DNA of 64,000 nucleotides from Chryseobacterium sp. H1D6B (GCF_029892445.1 NZ_JARXVJ010000001.1:3100001-3164000); one strand, 5' to 3'; counted from the first letter of the stretch, positions 1 through 8,709 are shown. Notes: generated from the sequence alone by a model not told the origin. Numbers and translations: made by a program.

Positions 1-1967
1 CTATTGAAATCACCTCGAAGCAGATTCAGATAAAATCATACACTCAACAAGGATATTTTTTAGCACTTCAGACATTAATACAGCTGTTTCAAGAACATCA
101 AAAGGATAAAAAAATTCCTTGTCTGAAAATTGAAGACCAGCCGAAATTTGCATGGCGTGGAATGCATCTGGATGTCTGCCGTCATTTTTTCACAGTAGAA
201 GAGGTAAAACAATACATAGATTATCTGGCAATGTATAAATTAAATACATTCCATTGGCATTTAACAGACGATCAGGGATGGAGAATTGAGATCAAAAAAT
301 ATCCAAAACTTACAGAAATAGGTTCAAAGAGAAAAGAATCAATGATCGGAGCTTATGTTGATAATACATTTGACGGAAAACCTTATGGACCTTATTTCTA
401 CACGCAGGAACAGATCAAAGAAGTAGTTAAATATGCCGGACAGCGCCATATCACCGTTGTTCCGGAAATAGAAATGCCAGGTCATGCATTGGCTGCGCTT
501 TCGGCTTATCCAGAACTGGCCTGTACCAAAGGGCCTTTTGAGGCAGCTACAAAATGGGGTGTTTTTGATGATGTATTCTGCCCGAAAGAAGAAATTTTTA
601 CGTTTTTAGAAAATGTTTTAGATGAGGTGATCCAGCTTTTCCCGTCTCAGTATATTCACATCGGCGGTGATGAATGCCCGAAAACAAGGTGGAAAGAATG
701 TGCTTCGTGTCAGGAATTAATTAAGAAAAATAATCTTAAAGATGAGCACGGACTGCAGAGTTATTTTATTCACAGGATAGAAAAATATGTAAACTCAAAA
801 GGAAGAAAAATAATCGGTTGGGACGAAATTTTAGAAGGCGGATTAGCACCCAATGCAGCAGTAATGAGCTGGACAGGCGTAAACGGCGGTATTGAAGCTG
901 CTAAATCCAAACATTTTGCTGTAATGACACCCGGTTCGTACTGCTATTTTGACCATTATCAAGGAGATCCGCAGACAGAACCCAATGCTTTTGGCGGATT
1001 TACCCCTTTAGATAAAGTATATTCTTATAACCCGATTCCTGCTGAATTAAATGAAGAACAGTCAAAATATATCTTAGGAGTTCAGGCCAACTTGTGGACA
1101 GAATATATTACTGATTTTAAACAGGTACAGTATATGATTTTCCCAAGATTAATGGCGCTTTCTGAAGTGGGCTGGGGGACATCTGATCCTAAAAACTATA
1201 AAGAATTTGAGAACAGAGTGATCAGTCAGTTTAAAGTCCTGGATAAAATGGGAGTGAATTACGCAAAAAGTATTTATAATATTTCAAATAAAGTGATCCC
1301 TAATAATAACGGCGTTTCTTACGAACTTTCTACTTCGCAGAACCCAGAAGGAATAAGATATACTTTAGACGGAAGTGACCCGGACATCAATGCTTCAAAA
1401 TATACAGGAGCTATTCCAATTCCAAAGTCATTAACGATAAAATCAGCGTATTTTGAAGACGGACACCTAAAAAGTGCAGTTTCTTCCCAGCAGTTTATCA
1501 TTTCAAGAACAACAGGGAAAAATATTATACTGGAACAGCAGCCGAGTGAAAATTATTCTTTCGGAGGTGCTTTTACATTAGTGGACGGAATTATAGGAAA
1601 TCAAAAACAGCTTGGCAAAACCTGGCTTGGCTTCCAGGGGAAAGATGTAGCTGCCGTAATTGATTTTGGCCAGAAAACAGCCTTTTCAGAAGTTTATTTC
1701 AATACTTTAGAAAATAAAGGAAGCTGGATCCACTTTGCAAAATCAGCGCAGATCTTTGTTTCTGATGACAATAAAAATTTCAAACTGATCAAAGAAATCA
1801 ACAACAATGATATCCTAAACGCAAATGGAAAAATAAGATTGAAGGTAGGAAACCAAAACTCAAAATATATCAAAGTGAAAATTGAAAACGCAGGAATTAT
1901 TCCAGCAGGAAATCCCGGAGCAGATTCTAAAGCGTGGCTTTTTGTTGATGAAATTGGAGCAGACTAA
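1..1967 (+). CDS. Beta-N-acetylhexosaminidase, GH20 family (5' end outside window)
   Basis: Removes terminal beta-linked GlcNAc or GalNAc from glycans, probably in the periplasm or at the cell surface. The reading frame is open from base 3 and the residues before the first internal ATG (162) read as the end of the GH20b domain (GYFLALQTLIQL, then DQPKFAWRGMHLDVCR), so that ATG is not the start and the gene begins left of the window. The catalytic Asp-Glu pair is in HIGGDE (bases 669-674). The TIM barrel runs to about base 1190. A chitobiase-type C-terminal segment follows (YTLDGSDPDINASKY), then a discoidin-like F5/8 carbohydrate-binding domain to the end. Next comes a glycosylasparaginase 55 bp downstream on the same strand, consistent with glycoprotein glycan breakdown. 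Family assignment is secure; exact substrate is inferred. Confidence 0.93.
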   Translation, partial: IEITSKQIQIKSYTQQGYFLALQTLIQLFQEHQKDKKIPCLKIEDQPKFAWRGMHLDVCRHFFTVEEVKQYIDYLAMYKLNTFHWHLTDDQGWRIEIKKYPKLTEIGSKRKESMIGAYVDNTFDGKPYGPYFYTQEQIKEVVKYAGQRHITVVPEIEMPGHALAALSAYPELACTKGPFEAATKWGVFDDVFCPKEEIFTFLENVLDEVIQLFPSQYIHIGGDECPKTRWKECASCQELIKKNNLKDEHGLQSYFIHRIEKYVNSKGRKIIGWDEILEGGLAPNAAVMSWTGVNGGIEAAKSKHFAVMTPGSYCYFDHYQGDPQTEPNAFGGFTPLDKVYSYNPIPAELNEEQSKYILGVQANLWTEYITDFKQVQYMIFPRLMALSEVGWGTSDPKNYKEFENRVISQFKVLDKMGVNYAKSIYNISNKVIPNNNGVSYELSTSQNPEGIRYTLDGSDPDINASKYTGAIPIPKSLTIKSAYFEDGHLKSAVSSQQFIISRTTGKNIILEQQPSENYSFGGAFTLVDGIIGNQKQLGKTWLGFQGKDVAAVIDFGQKTAFSEVYFNTLENKGSWIHFAKSAQIFVSDDNKNFKLIKEINNNDILNANGKIRLKVGNQNSKYIKVKIENAGIIPAGNPGADSKAWLFVDEIGAD

Positions 1968-2022
1968 ATAGCTTCATTGATCTAAACCTTAAATCCTGCA
2001 ACTTAACACCTTTTAAAAAATA

Positions 2023-3015
2023 ATGAACTCAAGAAGAAAATTCATAAAAAATACAGCATTAGCATCTTCTGCATTACTGCTTAATCCATTAGAATTAATC
2101 GCTAAAGAACTGCCGGAAAATAATAAAATTGTAAACAAGCCTATCGTCCTTTCAACCTGGAATTTTGGACTGAAAGCTAACGAAGAAGCCTGGACGATTC
2201 TTGGTAAAAACGGCAGAGCTTTAGATGCTGTGGAAAAAGGGGTCAGGCTGGTAGAGCTGGATCCTACGGAAAGAAGCGTAGGCTACGGTGGACGCCCGGA
2301 CAGAGATGGAAGAGTGACGTTAGACGCCTGCATTATGGATGAAAATTATAATATAGGTTCCGTTGCCTGCATTGAAAACATTAAAAATCCAATTTCTGTT
2401 GCAAGAGCTGTAATGGAAAAAACACCTCACGTTATGTTAGTCGGAGACGGTGCTTTTCAGTTTGCAGTATCTCAAGGGTTTAAAAAGGAGAATCTTTTAA
2501 CCCCGGAGTCAGAAAAAGAATGGAAAGACTGGCTGAAAACGAGTCAGTATAAACCGATTGTAAATATTGAAAATCATGACACGATCGGTATGATTGCTCT
2601 GGATTCGCAGGGAAATCTTTCCGGAGCATGCACCACCAGCGGAATGGCTTTTAAAATGCACGGAAGAGTAGGAGATTCACCGATTATTGGTGCCGGATTA
2701 TTCGTTGATAATGAAGTAGGAGCTGCTACAGCAACAGGGCATGGTGAAGAAGTGATCAGAACAGTAGGAACCCACCTTGTAGTTGAATTAATGAGGCAGG
2801 GAAGAAATCCGCAGCAGGCCTGCAAAGAAGCTGTTGAGAGAATTGTGAAAATTACCCAGAAAAGAAATAAAAATTTAAAAGATATCCAGGTTGGTTTCAT
2901 AGCGCTGAATAAAAAAGGAGAGTACGGATCTTACTGTATTCAGGACGGGTTTAATTTTGCGGTTCAGGATCAGAAAGGAAACCGTCTTGAAACTCCTGAA
3001 TTTGCTTTGAAATAA
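2023..3015 (+). CDS. N4-(beta-N-acetylglucosaminyl)-L-asparaginase (glycosylasparaginase)
   Basis: Hydrolyses the GlcNAc-Asn bond left after protein and glycan are trimmed from N-glycoproteins. It is an Ntn-hydrolase made as one chain of 330 aa that cuts itself in two. The self-cleavage site is visible as NHDTIGM, which makes Thr187 the new N-terminal nucleophile. The downstream HGRVGDSPIIGAG and GAATATGHGE stretches match the Elizabethkingia (formerly Flavobacterium) meningoseptica enzyme as I remember it. The N-terminus MNSRRKFIKNTALAS is a twin-arginine signal followed by a hydrophobic segment, so export folded to the periplasm is likely. It lies 55 bp after the GH20 gene and is probably cotranscribed with it. 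A plain isoaspartyl peptidase is the alternative, less likely given these motifs. Confidence 0.92.
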   Translation: MNSRRKFIKNTALASSALLLNPLELIAKELPENNKIVNKPIVLSTWNFGLKANEEAWTILGKNGRALDAVEKGVRLVELDPTERSVGYGGRPDRDGRVTLDACIMDENYNIGSVACIENIKNPISVARAVMEKTPHVMLVGDGAFQFAVSQGFKKENLLTPESEKEWKDWLKTSQYKPIVNIENHDTIGMIALDSQGNLSGACTTSGMAFKMHGRVGDSPIIGAGLFVDNEVGAATATGHGEEVIRTVGTHLVVELMRQGRNPQQACKEAVERIVKITQKRNKNLKDIQVGFIALNKKGEYGSYCIQDGFNFAVQDQKGNRLETPEFALK

Positions 3016-3067
3016 TATTAAAACAATCAAATTACTGATCAAAACAGAATTGAGTATGTCTTCATAA

Positions 3068-3131
3068 TCAATAGGAACGGGCTTTAGCCCGTTTTCAATA
3101 ACAAAGAATCTATATTGGCTTTAGCCAAAAC
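3068..3131. repeat. Dispersed hairpin repeat, GGGC-TTTA-GCCC type
   Basis: A hairpin AACGGGC-TTTA-GCCCGTT (3076-3093) is followed by a second weaker one, TTGGC-TTTA-GCCAA (3116-3131). The first hairpin and its left flank recur, identical over 28 bases, at 43117-43144. The placement right after a gene would suit a terminator, but the repetition shows that it is a dispersed element. Confidence 0.7.
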
Positions 3132-3150
3132 CTAAATAGTTAGATCAAAT

Positions 3151-3681
3151 ATGAAAAAAATAATTATCACTTCTTTATTTCTAATTGTGTCCTGCAAAGA
3201 ACAACAAAAGCAACCACAACCTGAAATTAAAGCAGCTATGGCGGATGAAACTCCTGTAGCAGATCAATCTGAAGAAGCAAAAAAATGGCTTGAAACAAGT
3301 ATTGAAAAGTTTTTCAAAACAGATCTTTCTGTAATGGATTTGGCGATGCGGGATATGACAACTAAAGATTATTATGAGTATAAAACCGATGCTGCCAATG
3401 TAGATATGGACACCGATGGAAGTCTTACGGAAAAGGAATTTCGTCAAAAATGGGAGAGCAAATTTAATACAGAAAAAGCCGGAACCGGGGTTGGATTTTT
3501 AATTTCCGGACAAGACTGGAATGAAATAAAGGTTTCAAAATGCCAGTTCGTTTCACAAAATGGAAACACTTATTTATTTGATATAATTCTTGAAGATAAA
3601 GAATACAACGCAAAATATCCGGTTCAGGTAAGAGTAGTCAAAGAAAAAGAGGGATTCCGTATAGCAGATGTCTTTCAATAA
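3151..3681 (+). CDS. Putative lipoprotein of unknown function
   Basis: A 176-aa protein that I do not recognise. It has a short hydrophobic N-terminus ending in a lipobox-like LIVSC (Cys15), so it should be lipidated and anchored in an envelope membrane. The rest is charged and lacks further membrane segments. It includes a DMDTDGSLTEKEF stretch that loosely recalls an EF-hand calcium loop but is single and imperfect. It sits between the glycosylasparaginase and cutC on the same strand, with a dispersed hairpin repeat just upstream. No function should be inferred from this. Confidence 0.7.
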   Translation: MKKIIITSLFLIVSCKEQQKQPQPEIKAAMADETPVADQSEEAKKWLETSIEKFFKTDLSVMDLAMRDMTTKDYYEYKTDAANVDMDTDGSLTEKEFRQKWESKFNTEKAGTGVGFLISGQDWNEIKVSKCQFVSQNGNTYLFDIILEDKEYNAKYPVQVRVVKEKEGFRIADVFQ

Positions 3682-3710
3682 TATTTCAAAATTAAAATAA
3701 AGTATTCAAA

Positions 3711-4373
3711 ATGTCAAAAATAGAAATAGCATGTTTCAATCCAGAATCAGCATTCACAGCTTTTGAAAATGGAGCGGATAGAATAGAATTATGTGATGGA
3801 TTACATGAAGGAGGAACTACACCCGATTTTGAAACAACAAAACAAGTCCGTGAAAAGATAAACATTCCCATCTTTGTAATGATCCGTCCGCGTGGCGGAG
3901 ATTTCAATTATTCTGATGCTGAATTTGAGCAGATGAAAGCCGAATTAATTGAACTGGAATCTTTAAACATTGATGGTTTTGTCTTCGGAATCCTTGATGA
4001 AAACAATGAGATCAATATATCCCGAAATAAAGCTTTAGTTGAATTAGCAAAACCACTTCCCTGTACGTTCCACAGAGCATTTGACAAGGCTGAAGGCTTA
4101 GAAAATTCACTAGAAAAAGTAATTGAGTGCGGTTTTAAAACCATTCTTACTTCGGGGCAGAAACCCAATGTTTCTGAAGGACAAGAAAATTTGAAAAAAT
4201 TGGTTGAACTTTCCAACGGGAGAATAGAAATTTTAGTCGGAGGCGGACTGCGTTCAACTAATATTAAAGAAATCAGAGAATTTACAAATGCCGGTTACTT
4301 TCATTCCTCAGCAATTACGGATAGCAGCGGATTGGCCAGTGCTGATGAGGTTCTTGCTTTGAAGAAAAAATAA
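3711..4373 (+). CDS. cutC: Copper homeostasis protein CutC
   Basis: A 220-aa cytosolic TIM-barrel protein of the CutC family, historically linked to copper tolerance, although its biochemical activity is not settled. Diagnostic stretches are FENGADRIELCDGL near the N-terminus, FVMIRPRGGDFNYSD in the middle (residues 55-69), and the glycine-rich phosphate-site-like ILVGGGLRSTNI towards the end. The length is slightly short of the E. coli protein, as is common in Bacteroidota. The start ATG follows the upstream lipoprotein by 29 bp. It lies among glycan-degrading genes without an obvious functional link. Confidence 0.9.
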   Translation: MSKIEIACFNPESAFTAFENGADRIELCDGLHEGGTTPDFETTKQVREKINIPIFVMIRPRGGDFNYSDAEFEQMKAELIELESLNIDGFVFGILDENNEINISRNKALVELAKPLPCTFHRAFDKAEGLENSLEKVIECGFKTILTSGQKPNVSEGQENLKKLVELSNGRIEILVGGGLRSTNIKEIREFTNAGYFHSSAITDSSGLASADEVLALKKK

Positions 4374-4407
4374 TTTTTTAGACTCTATTTTTGCTAATAT
4401 TGCTTTT

Positions 4408-4484
4408 GTCATTCCGAGGTACGAGGAATCTCAATCATAAGAAAAATGAGATTCTTCATTCCGCTTTGTTTCATTCTGAATGAC
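4408..4484. repeat. Palindromic dispersed repeat, diverged single copy (family R1)
   Basis: The copy begins GTCATTCCGAGGTACGAGG and ends TTCATTCTGAATGAC, with the shared arm core GAGATTCTTCATTCCGC in its right half. The same arm pair makes up the 89-bp-period array in the trp operon (54947-56010). It lies in the 155-bp gap between cutC and the beta-mannosidase gene. Confidence 0.75.
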
Positions 4485-4531
4485 AAACTATATGTTTAGA
4501 GTTTTCGATAACGTACAAAACAAACTTATTG

Positions 4532-7000
4532 ATGAATAAAACTATCCTTTTTGCTTTCTTTTTCATTCAAAATATAATTTCTGCTCAGTTTTCAGAACGC
4601 AGTCTAGCTTCAGAAAAATGGGAGTTTAAAAATTCAAAAGAGCATAACTGGCTTCCTGCAAAGATTCCCGGAACTGTTCATTTGGATTTACTGGATAATA
4701 AACTCATCCCTGATCCTTTCAAAGATGGCAATGAAAAAAAAGTGCAGTGGATAGAAAATGAAAACTGGGATTATCAGACAAATTTTAAAATCTCATCTAA
4801 AGAATTAGAAAATCAGAATATTGATCTTGTTTTTAATGGGCTGGATACATTTTCAGAGATCTATCTTAACGGAAAATTCCTAGTGAAAACAGATAATATG
4901 TTTCGGAAATGGAATATTGCAGTAAAACAGTATTTGAAAGCCGGAGATAATATTTTACAGATTAAATTCAAATCAGCAGTCAATGAAGGAAAAAAGCTTG
5001 CTGAGAAAGTTCCCTTTACAATGCCGGAATCACCGAGAAGTTTTGTGAGAAAAGCGCAGTATCAGTTCGGTTGGGACTGGGGTCCGAGGTTAGTGACGGC
5101 CGGTATCTGGAAAGATGTTCAGCTTAACTTTTGGAATAATGCTAAGATTGAAAATGTAAAAGTTGAACAGAAAAACCTGACAAAACAAAAAGCAGACTTA
5201 CGCATTCAGACTGAAATTTTTGCTGTAAAAGAAGGGAAATATAAGGTTTTAATTAATAATCAATCTCAAGACTTTTCATTAAAAAAAGGAAAAAACAAAA
5301 TTGAAATTCCTTTTGCAATAGAGAATCCCAACCTTTGGCAGCCGAACGGGTGGGGAGAAGCTAATTTGTACACCCTGAAAATTTCACTGCAGCAAGATTC
5401 AAAAGTTCTTTCAGATCAAGAAGAGAGAATTGGGTTAAGAACAATAGAATTAGTACAGCAGAAAGATGGAAAAGGAAAATCATTTTATTTTAAAGTGAAT
5501 GGAAAGCCTCTATATATAAAAGGATCAAATTGGATTCCCGGAGACAGTTTCTCACCGAGAATCACCAAAGAAAAATATCAAAAATTAATAAAAGACTCCA
5601 AAGAAGCCAATATGAATATGCTCCGTATCTGGGGCGGCGGAATTTATGAAGATGATGAGTTTTATAAAACCTGTGACGAAAATGGAATTCTGGTGTGGCA
5701 GGATTTTATGTTTGCAGGAAGCTTTTATCCGTCTGATGAAGCCTTTTTAAATAATGTAAAAGAAGAAGTAAAAGACCAGCTAGACCGTCTGCAGAACCAT
5801 CCGTCGATCGCTTTGTGGTGCGGAAACAATGAAATAGACGAAGCGATTGTCAATTGGGGATACCAAAAGCAGTTTAAGTATTCCAAAGAAGATTCTTTAC
5901 AGGTCTGGAAAGATTATAAAAAGGTTTTCCATGAATTGATCCCAAATACCTTAAAAGATAACTTAACAGCTGATAAAAATATCTATTGGCCGAGCTCTCC
6001 GTCAATCGGTTGGGGACATAAAGAAAGTTTAACAGAAGGAGATTCCCATTATTGGGGAGTCTGGTGGGGTGAACAGCCTTTTGATATTTATAATGAAAAA
6101 GTGGGAAGATTTATGTCTGAATACGGTTTTCAGGGGATGTCGTCTTTAGAAACGACTAAAGCGATGTTTTCAGGAAAGGCAGATTTAAATCTTCAGAATT
6201 CAACGATTAAAGCCCATGAGAAACATGTAAGAGGCTGGGAAATAATTAATGAATATATGAAAAGGGATTATACAATCCCAGCTGACTTTGTCCAGTACAA
6301 TTATGTATCTCAGTTACTCCAGGCTCGAGGAATGCAGACCGCAATTGAAGCACACCGCCGTGCAAAACCTTACAATATGGGAACGTTATATTGGCAACTG
6401 AACGACTGCTGGCCGGTGGTTTCTTGGTCGTCTATTGATTATTTAGGAAATTGGAAAGCGCTGCATTATGAAGTGAAGAGAAGTTTTGAAAATTTATTAA
6501 TTTCCATTGCCGAAACTGATAAATCCTATGATGTTTATATTATAAATGATCTGCTGAATGATTTTAAAGTTGATTCCGGTGCAGAATTAATTGATTTCAA
6601 TGGGAAAAAGTTGTGGAGTATGAAAGCTGCAGTGGACTTAAAAGCTGGTTCAAGTGAAAAACAATTTGAAATTAAAAAATCAGACCTTGCAAAATTCGAC
6701 CTGTCAAAAGCTGTTTTAAAAGTATATTCTAAAAATAATTCTGTTCAACATGAAAAGCTTTTCTTTTTTGCAAAACCTAAAGATTTAAAACTCTCGAAAC
6801 CAACTTTAATAATCAAGAAAATTTCGCCAGCAGAAATTGAAATTTCAACAGATATTTTAGCGAAGGATGTGTATTTGATTGGGGATACCCATTTCAGTGA
6901 TAATTTTTTCGACTTGCTGCCAGGAACATCAAAAATAATAAGCCTTTCAAAACCGTTAGAAAAAATTGAATTATTGAGCCTTTGGGATACATTACAATAA
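4532..7000 (+). CDS. Beta-mannosidase, GH2 family
   Basis: Cleaves beta-1,4-linked mannose from the non-reducing end, for example the Man-GlcNAc link of N-glycan cores or manno-oligosaccharides. The domain order is typical of GH2 mannosidases: N-terminal jelly roll (WLPAKIPGTVHLDLL, then ENENWDYQ), Ig-like domain, and TIM barrel from about residue 315. The acid/base Glu434 is in CGNNEIDEA and the nucleophile Glu530 in FMSEYGFQGM. The length of 822 aa is normal. A signal peptide (TILFAFFFIQNIISAQ) sends it to the periplasm or outside. The ATG at 4532 is preferred over the in-frame TTG just before it. It is separated from cutC by one R1 repeat. Confidence 0.94.
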   Translation: MNKTILFAFFFIQNIISAQFSERSLASEKWEFKNSKEHNWLPAKIPGTVHLDLLDNKLIPDPFKDGNEKKVQWIENENWDYQTNFKISSKELENQNIDLVFNGLDTFSEIYLNGKFLVKTDNMFRKWNIAVKQYLKAGDNILQIKFKSAVNEGKKLAEKVPFTMPESPRSFVRKAQYQFGWDWGPRLVTAGIWKDVQLNFWNNAKIENVKVEQKNLTKQKADLRIQTEIFAVKEGKYKVLINNQSQDFSLKKGKNKIEIPFAIENPNLWQPNGWGEANLYTLKISLQQDSKVLSDQEERIGLRTIELVQQKDGKGKSFYFKVNGKPLYIKGSNWIPGDSFSPRITKEKYQKLIKDSKEANMNMLRIWGGGIYEDDEFYKTCDENGILVWQDFMFAGSFYPSDEAFLNNVKEEVKDQLDRLQNHPSIALWCGNNEIDEAIVNWGYQKQFKYSKEDSLQVWKDYKKVFHELIPNTLKDNLTADKNIYWPSSPSIGWGHKESLTEGDSHYWGVWWGEQPFDIYNEKVGRFMSEYGFQGMSSLETTKAMFSGKADLNLQNSTIKAHEKHVRGWEIINEYMKRDYTIPADFVQYNYVSQLLQARGMQTAIEAHRRAKPYNMGTLYWQLNDCWPVVSWSSIDYLGNWKALHYEVKRSFENLLISIAETDKSYDVYIINDLLNDFKVDSGAELIDFNGKKLWSMKAAVDLKAGSSEKQFEIKKSDLAKFDLSKAVLKVYSKNNSVQHEKLFFFAKPKDLKLSKPTLIIKKISPAEIEISTDILAKDVYLIGDTHFSDNFFDLLPGTSKIISLSKPLEKIELLSLWDTLQ

Positions 7001-7052
7001 TATAGCTTAACAAAAATTAATCTTATTTCTTCTGGTTATTCATATTTTAATT

Positions 7053-7131
7053 ATCATTTCGAACGATGTGAAAAATTTCATTGAGCTATTTTTTGAGATT
7101 CTTCACTGCGCTTTGCTTCGTTCTGAATGAC
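7053..7131. repeat. R1 palindromic repeat copy
   Basis: The left arm ATCATTTCGAACGATGTG and the right arm GAGATTCTTCACTGCGC...TTCTGAATGAC match the trp-operon array units in order and orientation. The unit is about 79 bp. Confidence 0.75.
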
Positions 7132-7184
7132 AGGTACCAGATATACTTAAAAGTATCTTCTACGAAGGCGTAAAGATTGTTACT

Positions 7185-7262
7185 GTCATTTCGAAAGGAG
7201 TGAGAAATCTCATTATTGTTAAATGTTGAGATTCTTCACTATGTTGCGTTTCGTTCTAAAAT
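7185..7262. repeat. R1 palindromic repeat copy, right arm decayed
   Basis: The left arm GTCATTTCGAAAGGAGTGAG and the start of the right arm GAGATTCTTCACTATG are clear. The expected TTCTGAATGAC end has decayed. It is the second copy in this gap and has the same orientation as the first. Confidence 0.65.
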
Positions 7263-7385
7263 CAAAGGTTTGAAGTAGTCAATGACAGATTGTATGTCAA
7301 TGAAAAATCTATAATTGTACTTCCTAGTGTGATATTTACTTCAATAAAAAATAAAGAATTCTATTCCCAACTAAAAAATCAGCCT

Positions 7386-7393
7386 TACTTTTG
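7386..7393 (+). promoter_or_regulatory. -7 promoter box for the AEC transporter
   Basis: TACTTTTG matches the Bacteroidota -7 consensus TAnnTTTG and lies 20 bp before the ATG at 7413. It falls inside the longer open frame that starts at 7290, so transcription would begin downstream of that frame's start and support the shorter protein. No good -33 TTG is visible. Confidence 0.6.
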
Positions 7394-7412
7394 TACAATA
7401 TTTCTTAAGATC

Positions 7413-8321
7413 ATGGTGAATTTTGTTTTGATTGCAGTATGTATTTTGGCTGGGATGATATTCAAAGCAACAAAATCTATTCACCCAGATGCACACAAAG
7501 GCATTAATACGTGGATTCTTTACTTAGCTTTACCCGCTGTTTCTTTCAAATATCTGCCCAAAGTTCACTGGACAACGGAAATGCTTTTTCCCATTGCTGC
7601 AACTTTTCTTATTGCGGTATTCTGCTTCTTTTTTATGATGTTTTACAGTAAGCAGAAAGGGTATTCCAGGCGTTCAAGAAGCACCATGGAACTAGCCAGT
7701 GGATACAGCAATACTTCTTTTATCGGGTTTCCGCTTATCAGTGCATTCTATGGCGAAGGCCTTTTGAGCATTGCTATTATCTGTGACCAGACGATGTTTT
7801 TTGCCCTTTCAACACTAGGAATTATTGCTGCTGTAAAAGGGGCTAGCAGATCAGGGAAGGTGAGCGCTTTATTTATTTTAAAAAGGCTGGTTACTTTTCC
7901 CCCGCTTTTAGGATGTATCGGGGCTCTGGTTCTTTCTCCATTTATTGATTTTACTGCAGCAGAACCGTTTTTTGATAAGCTTGCCGCTACAGTAAGTCCT
8001 TTAGCTTTATTTTCTGTCGGCCTGCAGTTGAAATTTAACGGCTGGAAAAAACTGATCCCGCAGATCTCAACTTCAATGCTTTATAAATTGATTATTGCAC
8101 CTGCAATAGTGCTGGGATTAGCTTTATTACTAGGAATAAAAGGGGATGTAGCGAAAATCACAGTTTTTGAAGCTGCAATGCCTACCGTAGTTACTTCAAG
8201 TATCATTGCAGAACAATTCAGATTAAATACCAAACTGACCAATTTAATTATTGGATTCAGTATTCTTGTTGGTTTTTTAACTTCGGCAGTCTGGTATCAG
8301 GTGACTGAATTTTTGTTCTAG
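7413..8321 (+). CDS. AEC family transporter (auxin efflux carrier type permease)
   Basis: A 302-aa polytopic inner-membrane permease. About ten hydrophobic segments are arranged in two halves, with the conserved first-half pattern MVNFVLIAVCILAGMIF and TWILYLALPAVSFKYL and the second-half SPLALFSVGLQLKF and AAMPTVVTSSIIAEQF typical of the AEC/PIN fold. Bacterial members export small organic acids such as malate or malonate; the substrate here is unknown. The frame extends upstream to 7290 but those residues are not membrane-like and a promoter box sits within them, so ATG 7413 is chosen. It has no operon partner. Confidence 0.85.
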   Translation: MVNFVLIAVCILAGMIFKATKSIHPDAHKGINTWILYLALPAVSFKYLPKVHWTTEMLFPIAATFLIAVFCFFFMMFYSKQKGYSRRSRSTMELASGYSNTSFIGFPLISAFYGEGLLSIAIICDQTMFFALSTLGIIAAVKGASRSGKVSALFILKRLVTFPPLLGCIGALVLSPFIDFTAAEPFFDKLAATVSPLALFSVGLQLKFNGWKKLIPQISTSMLYKLIIAPAIVLGLALLLGIKGDVAKITVFEAAMPTVVTSSIIAEQFRLNTKLTNLIIGFSILVGFLTSAVWYQVTEFLF

Positions 8322-8362
8322 TTTTCTTAAACACAACTATAATTGTTTCCTGTTATATCCTG

Positions 8363-8469
8363 CGTCAGTTCGAGTGTTTTCGTAATGAAATGAAGAAAAA
8401 TGTATCGAGAACTTCTTATTGGTCATCAGCTTCTCAATACGATTTTTGTAAAATCTACTCGAAGTGACG
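8363..8469. repeat. Dispersed inverted repeat, family R2
   Basis: The order is CAGTTCGAGTG, GTATCGAGAA, a short spacer, CTTCTCAATACG, then ATCTACTCGAAGTGAC. The two halves are roughly inverted copies of each other. The same four blocks recur at 26691-26826 with the halves in the other arrangement. Confidence 0.7.
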
Positions 8470-8492
8470 GGGATTTGCAGATAAAAACCGCT

Positions 8493-8584
8493 GTCATTCA
8501 GAACGGAGCAAAGCGCAGTGAAGAATCTCAATAAGCACGAATATACAATGAGATTTTTCATTTTGTCCGAAATGAAAGATGACC
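8493..8584. repeat. R1 palindromic repeat copy, inverted orientation
   Basis: It begins with the long arm GTCATTCAGAACGGAGCAAA...GTGAAGAATCTC, which in the array units is the right arm read on the other strand. It ends with a decayed short arm (GAGATTTTTCATTTTGTCCG). Orientation is opposite to the copies at 7053 and 7185. Confidence 0.7.
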
Positions 8585-8709
8585 GCTTATCATGAAAATC
8601 ACAAAAGCAGAAATATTGTTAATTCAAATCTAAACCTGACTCTTTACTTTCAATAAAAATTGCAGTTCTGTAAAGAAAAATCTAATTTTACACTTTAATT
8701 TATTCTTCA

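Larger units (their letters stand above)
7001..7412. other. Gene-free gap holding two R1 repeats and a promoter
   Basis: These 412 bases lie between the beta-mannosidase and the AEC transporter. Two R1 palindromic repeats fill most of it. A Bacteroidota -7 box at 7386-7393 lies at its right end. I see no coding potential or RNA gene in it. Confidence 0.6.
8322..8709. other. Gene-free gap with two dispersed repeats of different families
   Basis: These 388 bases precede priA. An R2 element (8363-8469) is followed by an R1 copy in inverted orientation (8493-8584). The remaining 125 bases before priA are AT-rich and hold only a weak -7-like TAATTTTA at 8683-8690. Confidence 0.6.

Noticed and set aside
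7290..7412. N-terminal extension of the AEC transporter
   Set aside because: The 41 extra residues are not membrane-like, do not fit the family, and contain the -7 box of the gene.
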